From positions 10,860,551-10,924,550 of the forward strand of contig OX637391.1 in NCBI GenBank assembly GCA_951799425.1: a DNA stretch of 64,000 nt, given 5' to 3'. Below the pieces are notes generated by a model. It did not search any database, was not told the origin of the DNA, and was given only the letters and a program-made list of their open reading frames with translations. Positions 1 to 11,202 of the stretch are shown one piece after another. The position numbers and the translations under genes were made by a program. Source of the stretch: Ilex aquifolium. Its lineage: Eukaryota > Streptophyta > Magnoliopsida > Aquifoliales > Aquifoliaceae. Each line of letters starts with the position of its first letter. Position 1 is the first letter of the stretch.

Positions 1-306
1 GCTGCGCATAACAACTAGACTTTTCAGTCTAAGAGCTTTTTAGCTCGGGAAGAGAGCTTTTCAGCTCGGACAAAACCGCGAGCTCTTCAGCCACGCATAA
101 TAACTAGGCTTTTCAGCTCGGGAGGAGAACTTTTCAGCTCGGACAAAGTCGCGAGCTCTTCAGCCACGCATAACGACTAGGCTTTTCAACCTAAGAGTTT
201 TTCAGCTCAGGAAGAGAGTTTTTTCAGCTCGAACAAATCCGCGAGCACTTTAGCCGCGCATAACGACTAGGCTTTTCAGCTCGAGAAGAGAGTTTTTTAG
301 CCCGAG
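1..306. repeat. Degenerate tandem repeat, about 73-90 bp unit
   Basis: Four imperfect units are recognisable by the recurring CGCATAAC/T and AACTAGGCTTTTCAG words starting near 5, 94, 167 and 257, each followed by CTCGG-containing purine-rich stretches. Spacing is 89, 73 and 90 bp, so units have gained and lost short pieces. The position matches the 84-bp array that follows integrase in the second retrotransposon, so it is probably the spacer between pol and the antisense ORF. It continues past the left edge. Confidence 0.7.
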
Positions 307-438
307 AAGTCAGTGAGGAAGTTACAAAGTCATCATTGCAAACACAAATAGGCAAAGTTCAATTCATATTCATAAAAACATCAAGATTACAAAAAAAAAA
401 AGGAAAAATCCTAAGTCCCCCCTCCTCGCCCCTTCAGT

Positions 439-1541
439 TCAGATCTCTCTCTCCAGCTGAGCATTAATAGCTCGAAGACGGGAGTTCTCCTCCTTCAGGG
501 CGTCCCGCTCTTCCTCATCCTCTAAAAGCCGCTTCTTGAGGAGCTCCACCTCGATAGAAAAAGACCTCTCATGGGAGGAAGAACTTGACGGTTGAAATGC
601 CGAGTCGTTCCTCCAATGTTTCCTGGATGAAGTGGCTACGTTTTCCTTTAATTCAGTGGAAGAAGAGTCAGCCTCATAGAAGGAAGGGGCGAACCTCGGA
701 ATGGCATCCAGAGCAGCTGCCGAGCTACCCCCAATACCGAACTGAATCAAGTTCTGTGGGGTGACTAGAGCGGAATAGGCGATCGAGTCGGCATGTGCAA
801 CTCGACTGACATTAATCATTTCCTTCGGGGTCAGGCTGGGGGTACCTGCACACAGTGCAGACACAATCAAAGTTAGCGCAATACCTACAAACCAAAGTTG
901 GCTAGTCAGAGATCGGTAAAATGTCTAATTTCGTACCTCTGTCACGAAAAAGCCCCCAAGATCTAGGAACCTGAGCGCGCCAGTGCTGCCTCTCGGTAGA
1001 TTCCCAAGAGTCCCCAGAAACAAAGAAAAACTGTTGGGTCCACCCCTCCGAAGAGCTAGGGATGCCAGGAATCAGTTGGGGCAACAAAATCGCCTCTAGG
1101 TGAATCGACTAAAGCAAGGGGGGAAGTCAAGGAAAATCTCAAAAAAGTAAAAGAATTCGGCAACAGTGGAAACGTCACTGAAACCTTGTAGACGCCAGTA
1201 GATAAAGAAGCTTATGAGAGCGCCCCACCCTTCAGGCGAGGGGGAGAAGGGCATAGCCCATGAAAAGATAAAACCCACCCAAAGTCTGGGTGGATAGGCA
1301 AGTGAAGACCCATTTCAAAGGTGCCTTCGAAGAAGCAAACCTCCTGCCGGAGGAAAACGTTGTAGGGTTCATCAAGGGTGGGAGCCCTAACAGCCAAGGC
1401 ATTAGGGAAGTCAAACCGCCTCCTCAACGCCTCTATATCGGAAGTGACAAGCAACAAAGGGAGCAGAAATATGGAGTACCAGGCATCGTCAAGCATGGCT
1501 CGAGCACGCTGTTTGAACAGTGGGGAAGGAGAAGAAGCCAT
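439..1541 (-). pseudogene. Antisense extra ORF, module A (Tat retrotransposon), decayed
   Basis: Read on the minus strand from an ATG at 1541. The N-terminal part contains the words VCFFEGTF, GLHLPIHPDF and, further on, GDSWES, which align with FFESTF, GLRFLVHPFI and GDSWEL in module C. A likely intron donor (GAG|GTACGA) lies near 938 and an acceptor (TGTGTGCAG|GT) near 846. The following exon (870-439) ends in a leucine-rich coiled coil with heptad-like spacing (ELLKKRLLEDEEERDALKEE). The reading frame is broken between 1541 and 940. Such antisense ORFs between pol and the 3' LTR are known in Tat-lineage elements; their function is unknown. No clear TATA box was found upstream of this copy. 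Confidence 0.6.
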
Positions 1542-2153
1542 GAAGTCTGGAAAAATACAAGGCACAAGAAGGTTTCTAAAAGAGAATAAGAACGTGAAGG
1601 GTTCGAAGCCTAAAAGGGAATAAACAACATGCAAAGGTGAAGAGGCGACTGTTAAACTTCCACAATCATGAAAGCAATCAATGATAATGGTGCAAAAGTA
1701 GGTGAAGATTGGTGGGCCATCAGTTTGTTCATTTGAAAACTTTCACCTGACTCCATACACTTCAACTTAAGAATGCACAGTAACAAAAGAAGGTTCCTTA
1801 ACATTGCTTAAGGACACAACCGAGTAGAGTGAACAACTGAGCAGACCTGGCTAAAAAATTGCACAGCTCAGGATAGAACAGCTCGAGACCATGCAAATCA
1901 GGTCGGGAGAAAAATGATTGCGCAAGTAAAAAAAAATATACTCCAAACAGGTCAAGACCTCTTTGGAGTAGGGGGCAAGAGAACATGACAAGTGATCAAC
2001 AACACTTCATTGCAAAAAGGCAACTTCATTGCAGAAAGGGAAAAATTCTACAAGTGTCAAAAAAGAATTACATTCAAAAAAAAAAACACTTTATCTTCAA
2101 GGATGACTGGATGATGGAGCTGCACCAAGAGGATCACCTGGAGGGAGATCGAA
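942..2153. other. Spacer around module A without an independent gene
   Basis: Apart from module A exons, this part holds purine-rich retrotransposon spacer with recurring GGTCGAGACC/AGCTC words around 1830-1970. Short ORFs on both strands here have no recognisable domain and look fortuitous. Confidence 0.4.
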
Positions 2154-4207
2154 TCATGGCACAAATTGGTCAAGGTCCAGATCAGGGAACTTTTCAATCA
2201 CCTGATCCGCAAAGTTAAAGAACTCATCTACAAAAGCCTTAGCAGCCTCCATCCTGACTTTCTCAATCTCTTTACGTTACTCCTCAACCAACCGACGCTC
2301 GGCAGCTAGAGAGCTATTTAGGTCGGTAATCACAGCTCGAGACTTTCTCAACTACATTGCCAGCACTGCCCTATCGGTATCGGAGAAGATCAGATCGTCA
2401 ACCTGGACGTCAAAGTCTTGTCGAAAACGAGCCAACTTTTCAGACTGAGAGGCTAACTGTTCCCAAAGACAAATCTTGGAGGTGGCGGTGGTGATCAGCT
2501 GCCGAAAAACTCAAGCCCGCCGGTCAAGAGTATTCTCTAACTTGGATTCAGCAGTTAAACCCCAACTCAGAAGTTCAGCATTCTAGCGTCAGGCCTCTTG
2601 GAGCTTGGCCCTCCTCCGAAGAGCGTCCTCCTATAGATGGTGAAACTCCCCTCCAAGGGCACAAACATGCGTCGCTGCCTGAGGGCAAAGAGAAAAATCA
2701 GAACACTACAAGGTTGAAACAAGAGAAAAATAAAGGAAAAGTCAAACTTTACCTCGAGAAGTGTGTGGAGTGCATCTAGGCTCCTAGCTCGATAAGGTCG
2801 GCTTACAGAACGACGAAGTTCGACCTGGGGGATTAATTATATGAGCGCGCGACTACTCAAAGTCACGTCATCCAGTAGGCTCCCCTCAAGATCGACAATC
2901 AGAGACGGAGAGGCACGACCCGAACTGCGACCCACAACCCCAACCGGGGATGAACCATGCCGAATTGGCCCTCTGACTAGATCAGACGCGACTGTGCCCA
3001 CTATCGCTTCTATAGTGCTAGTCTCTAACACCTGCACCTCCTTAGCAATAGGCGCAGACTTAGAAATCGATGCTTCAGCAGCACCAGGCAATATTTCGGG
3101 CAGATGAGGGAAGCTCGGTGTCGACAAAGTTGCCGACACCTCGACAACAACACCAGGAACATCGGACTTGGCACCTGAGGCTAAAACTGGGTCCGAGCTG
3201 CTCTCCCCCAGTCTAGCCCTCTTTGCCAAAGGCTTTGAACCCTAGCTCGCCTCCTTTGGCCCATGTGTTCCATAATCACATTTCGCGGGCTGATCAAGTA
3301 CGTAGGGACTGAACAAGAGAAGCAAATAAGAGAATAAGATTTTTTGAGCACGTGGAAAACAAGACAGTAAAAGAAAAGGGCAGCAAACACTCACCACTAC
3401 TTGGCACCGGGGCAAGCTCAGGGTGCATCAGCTCAATATAAGAAAACGGCAAACGAGCTCGGACTTGATTGACCTAAGCTAGCTCCTCGTCAGATAACGG
3501 CGAGAGCTCATCTGCAACAAAAAAAAAAAGAAATAATGCCGTCAACAAAAAAAAAAAAAAACACACACACACACACACAACAGTAAACATCGTAGGAGCA
3601 AACCAATGAAATGAAAGCTCACCGAGATTCCTGTGCTCTCCCCAAGCCATGAGGACTCTGACCGACGATGAAATGTGAAACGCAAACTCCCAACCATCTC
3701 CAGAAATGACGAAATATCTCCTCCTCCATCCTTCCGGCTCAAGATGAAGATCAATGATGGGAATTTCTCCCCCCCCCCCCCCCCCCGGTCTGGAGACAAA
3801 ACAGTAGAACTCGGATACTTTTACTGGGCGAAAAAATTTGAAAATTCAGCCAAATTAACCCTAGATTGGGGAAATAGCCTATCTCACATCGCCATAAATG
3901 CCAGTATGATTGCCCACCCGAATGGGAGAAGCATGGTGGGGCAAAAACTAAAAAAGTGTAAAATCCCTTAAATGAAAGGGGGAAGAGGAAACCGAAGCCC
4001 CAACCAAAAAGGAATCTCGAAAAAGCAAACTGAGCCCCTCAGGGAGCTATGAAATCGACGCCACTCGGCGTGGTGAACGATCACCGCGCTAGAAAATTTG
4101 AAGCCCCTAGCGATAGCCTGGGCCTCTTCTTCATTAATCTCATTAGACTCAGCATTGGGGAAGATTCGCTCCATAGTATCGTAGCAAGAAGAAGGAGTCC
4201 TAGCCAT
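2154..4207 (-). pseudogene. Antisense extra ORF, module B (Tat retrotransposon), decayed
   Basis: The start is an ATG at 4207 on the minus strand, about 110 bp downstream of a TATA box at 4319-4327. The first exon encodes SVCFFEIPFWLGLRFPLPPF, the same motif as in modules A and C, and then meets an in-frame stop near 3968. A serine/valine-rich middle part (3229-2837) follows. The C-terminal part ends with AFVDEFFNFADQ and PDLDLDQFVP, stopping at 2154; module C has AFVKGFLNFQEQ and SDLDLDSFVP in the same place. Several stops and shifts show it is not intact. Homopolymer runs (A, CA, C) at 3520-3790 interrupt it. Confidence 0.6.
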
Positions 4208-4318
4208 CAGAACCGGATACGAAGGGTTTTTCTAACACCAAAGAAAAAGCTTCACACTAGGAAGGGACGATGAAAAAATTTGGCGCCCGAAGTAGAGCAA
4301 GCATTCACCAAAAGTGGC

Positions 4319-4327
4319 CTATTTATA
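4319..4327 (-). promoter_or_regulatory. TATA box for antisense ORF module B
   Basis: The minus strand reads TATAAATAG here, about 110 bp upstream of the module B ATG at 4207. The same word lies upstream of the antisense gene of the second element (21068-21076), which supports a real promoter rather than chance. Confidence 0.55.
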
Positions 4328-4914
4328 GAGGAAACAAACGTGCGTCGCCTCTGCAGGGTGCAGTTAATGAGAGTCTATCGCATTTATGACGAAGGACACG
4401 TGGTGGCTATACAAGCTCTAAGGCGCAGCTTTTAAGGAGCCACTACCACCACTGACGGGGCCACGTTCTCCAACTGAACAAAATCGTCAAGTTTACAGTA
4501 CACGAAAAGAAATGAGAAAAGTCTAAAATAACCCCACTCAAATTGGCCAGGTTAGCTCGGCAAATGGGCAAGGTCATCACGATAAATGGGTAGAGTCAGC
4601 CTAGTTAATTGACAAAGTCAGTTAAGGAAAATGGATAGCTTCACCTTCACTCCTAACAAATTTACCCTCAAATGCAATTTAATGATCACAATTTACTGTC
4701 ACTAAAGTTGGCAATAAACCCTACGACTACGCAGCCCAAAGCAAACATTTTCATCTACTAAAGCAGTAAAAAGGCAAAGCAAACTACACCGCGTTCACGA
4801 AAGGAACAGGTAAGCTGAATCGGTCGCATTATCATTAATAAGAAGATAGTTTGGAACAAAGATCATCAACAAGTTACAGTTACAATACGAAGGAAAAAAG
4901 ATAACAAGCCCACT
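4328..4914. repeat. Inter-module spacer with short imperfect repeats
   Basis: No gene is seen. Around 4545-4635 there are loosely repeated words (GGCAAGGTCATC, GGGTAGAGTCAGC, GACAAAGTCAG), similar in style to the tandem spacer downstream of pol. This suggests that each antisense module travelled or duplicated with its spacer. Confidence 0.4.
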
Positions 4915-7146
4915 TCAAAGAACAAATTCTTCGCCACCGCCAACCTCTTCGGCAACTGTATCTTTCTGAGCACTGGGCTCCTCAGTCGTCGCCACTTCAG
5001 CCGCAGATCCTTTCTTGGTACCAAACGCCTCAGCCTTTTCAGCCACTTTAGCCGTTTTCTTCGATCCAAGCTGTGGCACGAAGGAGTCCAGATCAAGGTC
5101 AGAATAAACATCCTCGACTTGCTCCTGGAAGTTCAAGAACCCCTTCACGAAAGCAGCGGCGCTCTCTTTGAGGAGTTCAGACACTTTGGCCTTCAGAGTC
5201 TCCACTTCTACATCCTTCGCCGCCAGCTCAGAGTCTTTAGCTTCCAGCTAGGAGTCCTTGAGCCTAGTAAGGTTCTGATATCGGATGTTCAACTCGTCAT
5301 AGATTCTCTTCAGCTCAGTCGCCTCGGTAGCCTCTTTACCCGCCACCGCAGCTTCGAGGGATTCCTTGGCCTTCATTAACTCCTGTTCATGATGGAAATT
5401 CATCATCTTCACATAGGCAAGCGACTAGCAAAAAGGGAATCAGTCAGCACGAGAAAATTGACGAAGAAAGCCTTAGAAGGAATATTTTGGAGGAAAAATA
5501 CAAGGAAGGGCAAAAGATACCTAGGCCAGACCCTGGATGGCATGTTGGGCCTTCCCTTTGAAAGGAACTTGCATAGCCACCCTTGGGTCAGATGTGGGAA
5601 CCATCTCGGACAGAGCGGCCATGGCGGCCTCAAGGTCGCGAAGGAATCCGCTCCCTTGGGCTCTGAAGTGGGAAGGGATGGATTCCCCCTTTTCGACCTT
5701 CTGCGAGACAGGCTGAGGAGCGACATGAGAAGCCATTGCAGCCATGGGCTATCCTGATGAAGACCCCTCAGGTAAAGATATGCTCTTGGGAAGCTTGAGG
5801 GGCAACGAGAGCGATGCGACACCTTCAAGGGAGGCAAGGTCCTCACGCTTCTACTCTACGGTGGTAGGCGTTGACCCAGACATTGACACTCCTTTGGAGT
5901 GCATCTATGAGCTCTTTACCACCTTCCTTTTTTTTCTTGACTTCTCAGCATCCGAGAAAGCAGCCATAATAAGATCCGAGTCCATAGATTTAGGCTGGGG
6001 GGGTAGGCAACGACGTTGATTCCGGGGCAGGTTCAATGTTTACAGGTGGCCTGAGCTCGTACCTCACAAGGTTCTCATCGGTCACCAGGTCAAAGAAGGA
6101 TTGCAAGCCAAAAGCTTCGGCTCTAGCCACCCTGGTTGCCTCATCCGCGTTAAGCGTTAGGCAACAACCTACAAGACAAGTTAGAACTTAAGCCAAATAA
6201 ACAGTAAAAATGAATATGAGAGGAAAAGTATAGCCAAAAATTGGGCTTACTGATGTTCCTAGGGATCCCCTAAAACCTGGGAATGAGAGGGACGTGACCA
6301 GGCTTCCCCGACAACTCCCAAGAGTCGCCTCTAACGAAGAAAAACCTAGGCTTCCACCATTTGTTGGAAGACGGAAACCCAGAAATCAAGTTCTTTGCCT
6401 TTACCCTATTGGCAGAATATAGGAAACCCAAAGAAGGGGAAGATTTGAGTTGAAAAATGGAGGCAAATTCTCGGATGGTGGGTCGAGAGTCATTTCCACT
6501 CTTGAACCAGTGGATGAGGAAGCTGACCCAAAGGCCCCAGCCATTCAGAGAAAGCCGAGCCAGGAAAACATTATAAAAAGCAAGAATATCCCGAATAAAG
6601 GGATGGACAAGAAATCGAAGACCGGCACAGAAGGTAGATTCGAAGAAGCAGGTCATCCCGGGAATAGAGGACTTGCGCCTCTCATCCTCCTCTAGAGAGT
6701 GCAAAAATACAGATTCAGAAAAATGGTATTCCCTCCTCAACTCCTCCAAATCATCGTCATCAAGGTGACTAAAAGTCGACTCGGCACAACAGGTCAGGTC
6801 GGATAGATCCCAACGAGTCTTTTTCTTGGGAACAGAAGGCAGGGCCAGCTTAGACCTCCTCTTCCTAGAATGACCAAAAGGAATGGAGGGGCAATGCTAA
6901 GGGAACTTGGACTTCTGCTAAAGGGGCTGAGGTCGAAACCTCAATGGCCGACCCAGAAACCTCTTCAGTAGGCTCCCTAGAAAGGAACTCTAAATTTTCT
7001 ACTAAAGAAGGGGAAAATTGATCACCACCGGCTGATCCATTGCTAGCGGTGGGAGAGGACACCTCATCCTCGGAACGTCCACTAGTAGAAGCCACAGAGA
7101 CCTCATCCTCGAATTCAGAATCTGAAGAAGAAACAACTCTCCTCAT
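4915..7146 (-). pseudogene. Antisense extra ORF, module C (Tat retrotransposon), decayed
   Basis: Read on the minus strand from ATG 7146 (MRRVVSSSDSEFEDE). Order of parts: acidic/serine-rich N-terminus; a region with CFFESTFCAGLRFLVHPFIR, then NGWGLWVSF, resembling the plant 'putative gypsy-type transposase' family seen in Tat antisense ORFs; GDSWEL; a donor-like ATCA|GTAAGC near 6251; an acceptor CTTGTAG near 6168; then an exon with ADEATRVARAEAFGLQSFFD; and a C-terminal coiled coil with FVKGFLNFQEQVEDVY and DLDLDSFVP near 5150-5060. Defects include a frame change near 6880 and a TAG just before the donor, at the position where module A has a TGG codon. Function unknown. Confidence 0.6.
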
Positions 7147-7570
7147 TGTTGACCTTGACAACAAACCAGAATGAAGAGAGGGTAAGTATAAGACACTGTC
7201 CGTCAAGAATAAAGGACTCAGGCACCAAGTCCTAAGTAAAGACAGCCTCAACAACAGAGAATGGTCTACGAATCGCGAAAGGGAAGAGAAATTGCCGGAA
7301 TGACTCCTGAAATAACTAAACCTCCAAAACAAGAAACGAAACCCAAAACCCCACCAGTGAGGGTTGAAGGGATCCAGGTCGAACAAAAAAGAAGGAAGAA
7401 AGAGGGACGTACCTAGTTAGACTCTAAAAGTAGAAGGGAACTGGGAGCAAAGAAACCCTAGATCGCTAAAGAGCTTGGAACAGGCACCTCAGAAACCGAA
7501 GGAAGAAAGAGAGCACGACGATATGAGAATTCAAAAGCACAAAGTGGGAAAGGCAAAGGGGGTTTTCCCT

Positions 7571-7578
7571 CTTTTATA
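7571..7578 (-). promoter_or_regulatory. TATA box for antisense ORF module C
   Basis: The minus strand reads TATAAAAG, about 430 bp upstream of ATG 7146. The distance is long, so an untranslated leader or leader intron would be needed. It is supported by TATA boxes in the equivalent position of module B and of the second element. Confidence 0.45.
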
Positions 7579-7814
7579 GATAGCATTTAATTCGTGACAG
7601 GACGTGGGGCAGAGCACGCAAAGGAAACCGTACCAAATGACTCTCCTACATGTGTCTCTCTTTAAGCATAATCATCTCATCACAGTCGGCGTAGGTTAAC
7701 CCAGCACAACCTAGGGCAGCATCCGCAATCAAGCACAACCGTCACCTAGGAAAACCATGCCAACTCCGAAAAAGATGCTTTTAACCCCAGGTCAGAGCTG
7801 AAATCATCCTCGTG

Positions 7815-7832
7815 ACTTGGGGCTGGGAGACA
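7815..7832 (+). other. Polypurine tract of the left retrotransposon
   Basis: The sequence contains TTGGGGCTGGGAGA just before the LTR. The complete element has GGGGGCTGGGGGG in the same place, so this is probably the plus-strand primer site. About ten bases separate it from the chosen LTR start, so the true LTR start could be a few bases to the left. Confidence 0.5.
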
Positions 7833-7840
7833 ACTAATAA

Positions 7841-8593
7841 TGATGGGATTTTGGATATGGGCTGCCATACTCAAAAGCCCAATAAGTTCAGGAGGCCTCT
7901 ACTTGCACAGTGGCCCAAAGGGTAAAGCCCAACAGTACCAAAAGGCTTGATGTCTAGCCCAGCTCCAACCCAACTCAGCTGGAGGACAGCTCGGGATAAA
8001 GGAGTTCAGCCTAATGTCTATCCTGAAGCACTCTCGTTGCGCCACGTGTCTTGAGGTAGAAGGACCACTTCTGACACCTATAACGAACACGTACTCTCTG
8101 CCACAGAGAATATGGGTACGCGTAACCACTCAAGGATTGTGGGTGCAGTGGAGTCATGTGACAAAGGTTGCTACAGGACAAAAGTAGAAAGGCCCACAAA
8201 ATCAACAGAAAGGAAGGAGCCACAGGAAACCCTAGAAGGACCACTTGTATAAATAGGACACTATTACACTACAGAATTCATTCATCATCTTCCTCATTAT
8301 CTGCATCGCTAACTGCATTGTTAAGCTTGTATTCTCTAAGTATTTCTTGTAAATACATTTAGCCAAAAGAGCTATTGTAATACCCCCTTCAAGCAATATA
8401 CTCCCCTAAGGAGTAAGAGATTCACTTACAGTGGATGTAGCCTTGGTTTTTCAACTAAGGTGAACCACTTACATCGTGTTCTGATTTTTCTGTCACTACT
8501 TCCCCCTTTTTTAGTCCTTATACTTGCTCCATATCCTCTCTGGGCCAACTGGCCACGGTTCTGGGCTTGGGCTAATATTTTTTAGCACCATCA
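7841..8593 (+). repeat. 3' LTR of the left retrotransposon (753 bp)
   Basis: It begins TGATGG and ends CCATCA, a perfect 6-bp terminal inverted repeat. A TATA box (TATAAATAG) lies at 8248-8256 on the plus strand, about 345 bp before the end, giving a normal U3-R-U5 orientation. The 5' partner and target duplication are outside the window. Flanking sequence immediately to the right (from 8595) is a diverged copy of sequence at 29003. Confidence 0.7.
8248..8256 (+). promoter_or_regulatory. TATA box in the left element's LTR
   Basis: TATAAATAG on the plus strand within the LTR, the expected U3 promoter element. It sets the sense orientation of the element opposite to its antisense ORFs. Confidence 0.55.
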
Positions 8594-8594
8594 C

Positions 8595-9085
8595 ATTTAA
8601 TCATTTAACCTTTACGAAAGGATGTAAAATTGAAGGCGTCAAAGATCAGAAGCTGTAATGTTAAGCTTCATCTTGGCTAGTCATTGATCAACCTCTACTA
8701 ACTTTCTAAAAGTTAAAACTCTTTAATGATTGATGAACCTGTTTAAACTCACTCATTATACTTGCAAAACAAAATATAGAAATTCACACAAATCACAGGA
8801 TTAGACAGCCAACTTTAGGCGACAACCATACGTATTACATAACCAGTACAAGCAGAGACTACAAAATATTAAAAAAAAAAATAAACTCAACTAGCTCAGT
8901 TGGAGAGAAAACATGAATAAACTTATCTATGCAAAAACTATTCTATTTCAGAAACCATAAAAAAATTAACCTAATTAAATTATAAATTATAAATTATAAA
9001 TTAAATAACCCAATAATAAGAGTCTCATATTTCACACTAAAAGAAAGGTTTGGGTGATTCATGAGTTTTAACCCTTCTCTCTCAT
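8595..9085. repeat. Dispersed duplicate, copy 1 (partner 29003-29488)
   Basis: About 490 bp align end to end with 29003-29488 in the same orientation, about 90 % identical by eye with small indels. Shared words include CTTCATCTTGGCTAG, CTCACTCATTATAC and AACTTTAGGCGACAACCATA. The alignment begins two bases after the LTR end and stops at CTCTCTCAT. No coding function is seen. It may be a repeat family or a local segmental duplication. Confidence 0.75.
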
Positions 9086-9258
9086 GAATGAAAGAACAAA
9101 AGATTCAAGCAAATTTCATAAATTTTTGGGCCAATCAAAATGTAGTTGACACTTGATAATCAAAGATAGAAACTCAACAACACCGGAAATTTCAGATATT
9201 AGGTCATTAACGGTTTGTAAAATAATTCAACCAAAAAAACCCAAGTTCTGCCTATCCA
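9086..9258. other. No recognised feature
   Basis: AT-rich sequence with no ORF, repeat or signal that I can support. Confidence 0.5.
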
Positions 9259-9597
9259 TTAGGCTACAAATTCATTTGATTTGTGTTTTAATCTAGATAA
9301 ATTTATTATTGAAACTTCTGGTTCGTTTCTAAAAAATTGAGCATGAAACTGCTCTTTCATCTCTAGCCATATTTGAATTGAATTAGCATGCAAGTAAATG
9401 AACAAAGCAAAAGTAGTTTTTGTAATTGATTGTGAGAATAATTTTATTTTTATGTTCCCATTATGTCCAATTTCTCCACACTTGAATGAATTTACGTGTT
9501 CTACTATAGATTGATTCTCTCTACAAGAGAAAATATGGAGTTCTGCAATTCTATAACCCCTTGAGAATTCTTCATAATCAACCCTAGGGATGTTCAA
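9259..9597 (-). pseudogene. LTR-retrotransposon gag fragment
   Basis: A 112-residue minus-strand reading frame carries the order of motifs of plant Ty3/gypsy gag proteins: HVNSFKCGEIGHN, IKLFSQSITKTTFALF, LHANSIQIW..MKEQFHAQF, and EPEVSIINLSRLK. It covers only part of the gag domain and ends at a stop at 9259. No PR, RT or LTR was found beside it, so it is a relic. It is not part of the gag of the neighbouring Tat element, whose motifs differ. Confidence 0.7.
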
Positions 9598-9775
9598 ATT
9601 TTCGTTTACCCATAAATTCCGACCCTACTTGACCCTATTGATCAGCTATCCAAAAAAATCGAGTTGGCCAACAGAAGAATTTTTCGTCTTCTGAAAAAAT
9701 CGGATAGAAATGCAGAATACACACCAAATTTTCGTATTCCTACCCTACCCTGATCCACAAGCTCCACACCACGAT

Positions 9776-10285
9776 TAGGGGCGGCTCAACGGTATTAAAA
9801 AAAAGGTTGGACTTTAGGCCCCAAATTTTTAGAAAATCTCATAATTTTAGGTATATTATTAACCCAAAAAAAATTTAAATCCTTTAAATTTTAAACCCTA
9901 AAAAAAAAGTCCCAAAAAATTAAGTACAATCAAAATTTTTATTATAATAATTCGGGTCTATATTCCAATTCATAACATTAAAAATCTAAAAATAAATAAA
10001 AAATACTCAAAAATCAACTCATATTAATCCCTACCCACTCTCTCTGTGTAAAAATAAGTAAAAGACATTAAAAAAAAAAGTTAAAATTAAACACTCTCTC
10101 TGGTAAAAAAACAAAACAAAAGTTAAAACATTTTTCTCGGTAACATTAGTAGGTCCTTCTTCTGTCTCTTTCTCACATAATAACTTAAAAATAAATTAAT
10201 TTTTTTAAAAAATAATATTAAAAATAAAAAAGGCCCTCATTTAATGTTTTTGTTTTAGATCTCAAATTTTCTTGAGCCACCCCTG
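9776..10285. mobile_element. hAT-type MITE, 510 bp, 8-bp TSD
   Basis: The ends are inverted: left TAGGGGCGGCTCAA, right TTGAGCCACCCCTG. They are flanked by ACCACGAT (9768-9775) and ACCACGAC (10286-10293), an 8-bp duplication with one change. Ends containing GGGGCGG and 8-bp duplications are typical of plant hAT elements. The interior is AT-rich and has no transposase, so it must have been moved in trans. Confidence 0.8.
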
Positions 10286-10597
10286 ACCACGACAACCTAT
10301 TGTTATGATAAATCGATACCATTGATAACGGAACGAGTCAACACTATACATTATTGGTTGTTTTGGTCAGGCCAGGCACAACTTTAAAAGGAGTTATACG
10401 ATCAAATTCAAAATTCAAACATATCAATCTATTCACATATACTTAACCAAGGAACATGGAATTGGAACACTACACATCATTTAATGCTAAGACAACTACT
10501 TCAATGTATTGTGTCCCTTTTAAAGAATGACATAAATCTAATATTAAAATAAAAATTGATACGCAGTAAATATGTCATATTTAAAAAAAGAATGATG

Positions 10598-10697
10598 TTA
10601 TTTGGACCTAATTTAATAGTAGACTCCAACGTTGGATGTAACCCGCTAATAATCAAGGGATAATTATTAATTAGACCTATAAATTAGGTTCAAATAA
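10598..10697. mobile_element. 100-bp MITE-like inverted repeat
   Basis: TTATTTGGACCTAATTTA at 10598-10615 is mirrored by TAAATTAGGTTCAAATAA at 10680-10697 (17 of 18 positions pair). The short middle has no coding sequence. No convincing target duplication is visible, so the superfamily is left open. Confidence 0.55.
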
Positions 10698-11197
10698 TAT
10701 TATTATTAAAAAGAATGGACTGTTGGTTGAATGCAATGTACATGAAACCTCTAGTAGCATGGAACTTTGATTTAGCCAAAGCTGGTTCTGGTGACGGTGA
10801 AGAGCCTTTAGAATTTGAGAGGGAACGGCGCCACGCGTATCCTGGACTTTGGAAGATAGCTCGTCCATGTGCGCGCTTGCACAATTACAGCAGGCTGACT
10901 GTTTTGAAATAAGATGGCAGTGGATACTGGATTCGATCTGTTACATCATATATAGTGTTCAGGCTTGTACCGACTATGTTCTTGAGTTTAACGATTGTCA
11001 CCATGACTTGAATTGGGTTAGAGTATGTCCTTGAAAAACAAGGGTGATTGGCTCTTTAGGGGTGTGAGAAAAAATTGAACCTGTAACCTCTGAATTACTA
11101 AATGACAGACTCAACCACTGAATCATCCGATATCAAAATGAGACTAAACATACATTTTGGACACGACGAATATATCGTAAATAAATTAAACAATATG
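10698..11197. other. Unannotated spacer before the complete retrotransposon
   Basis: Short ORFs on both strands have no recognisable domain. The segment around 11060-11130 (AAATTGAACCTGTAACCTC, ACTGAATCATCCGA) has the look of retroelement remnant, but I cannot assign it. Host sequence runs on at 22032 after the retrotransposon. Confidence 0.4.
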
Positions 11198-11202
11198 TAG
11201 TG
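11198..11202. repeat. Target-site duplication, left copy (TAGTG)
   Basis: TAGTG immediately precedes the 5' LTR and recurs at 22027-22031 immediately after the 3' LTR. A 5-bp duplication is the expected length for a Ty3/gypsy integrase. Confidence 0.9.

Larger units (their letters stand above)
1..8593 (+). mobile_element. 3' part of a Tat-like Ty3/gypsy LTR retrotransposon (left end outside window)
   Basis: The order of parts mirrors the complete element at 11203-22026: GC-rich tandem repeats, antisense extra ORFs, a purine-rich tract containing GGGGCTGGGAGA, then an LTR with TG...CA ends. Here only the region downstream of pol is visible. The sense strand is inferred from the LTR, whose TATA box reads on the plus strand. 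The gag-pol part and 5' LTR should lie left of position 1. Three antisense ORF modules occur where the second element has one. Placement in the Tat lineage is inference by analogy, since no polymerase domain of this copy is in view. Confidence 0.75.

Noticed and set aside
1..306. Possible CRISPR-like regular repeats (also 17588-18190)
   Set aside because: Units are directly adjacent or degenerate with no unique spacers, and the genome is plant nuclear.
8593..11202. Plus-strand internal region for the LTR at 7841-8593
   Set aside because: No primer-binding site follows 8593; the purine tract and antisense ORFs lie on the left, so the LTR is a 3' LTR.
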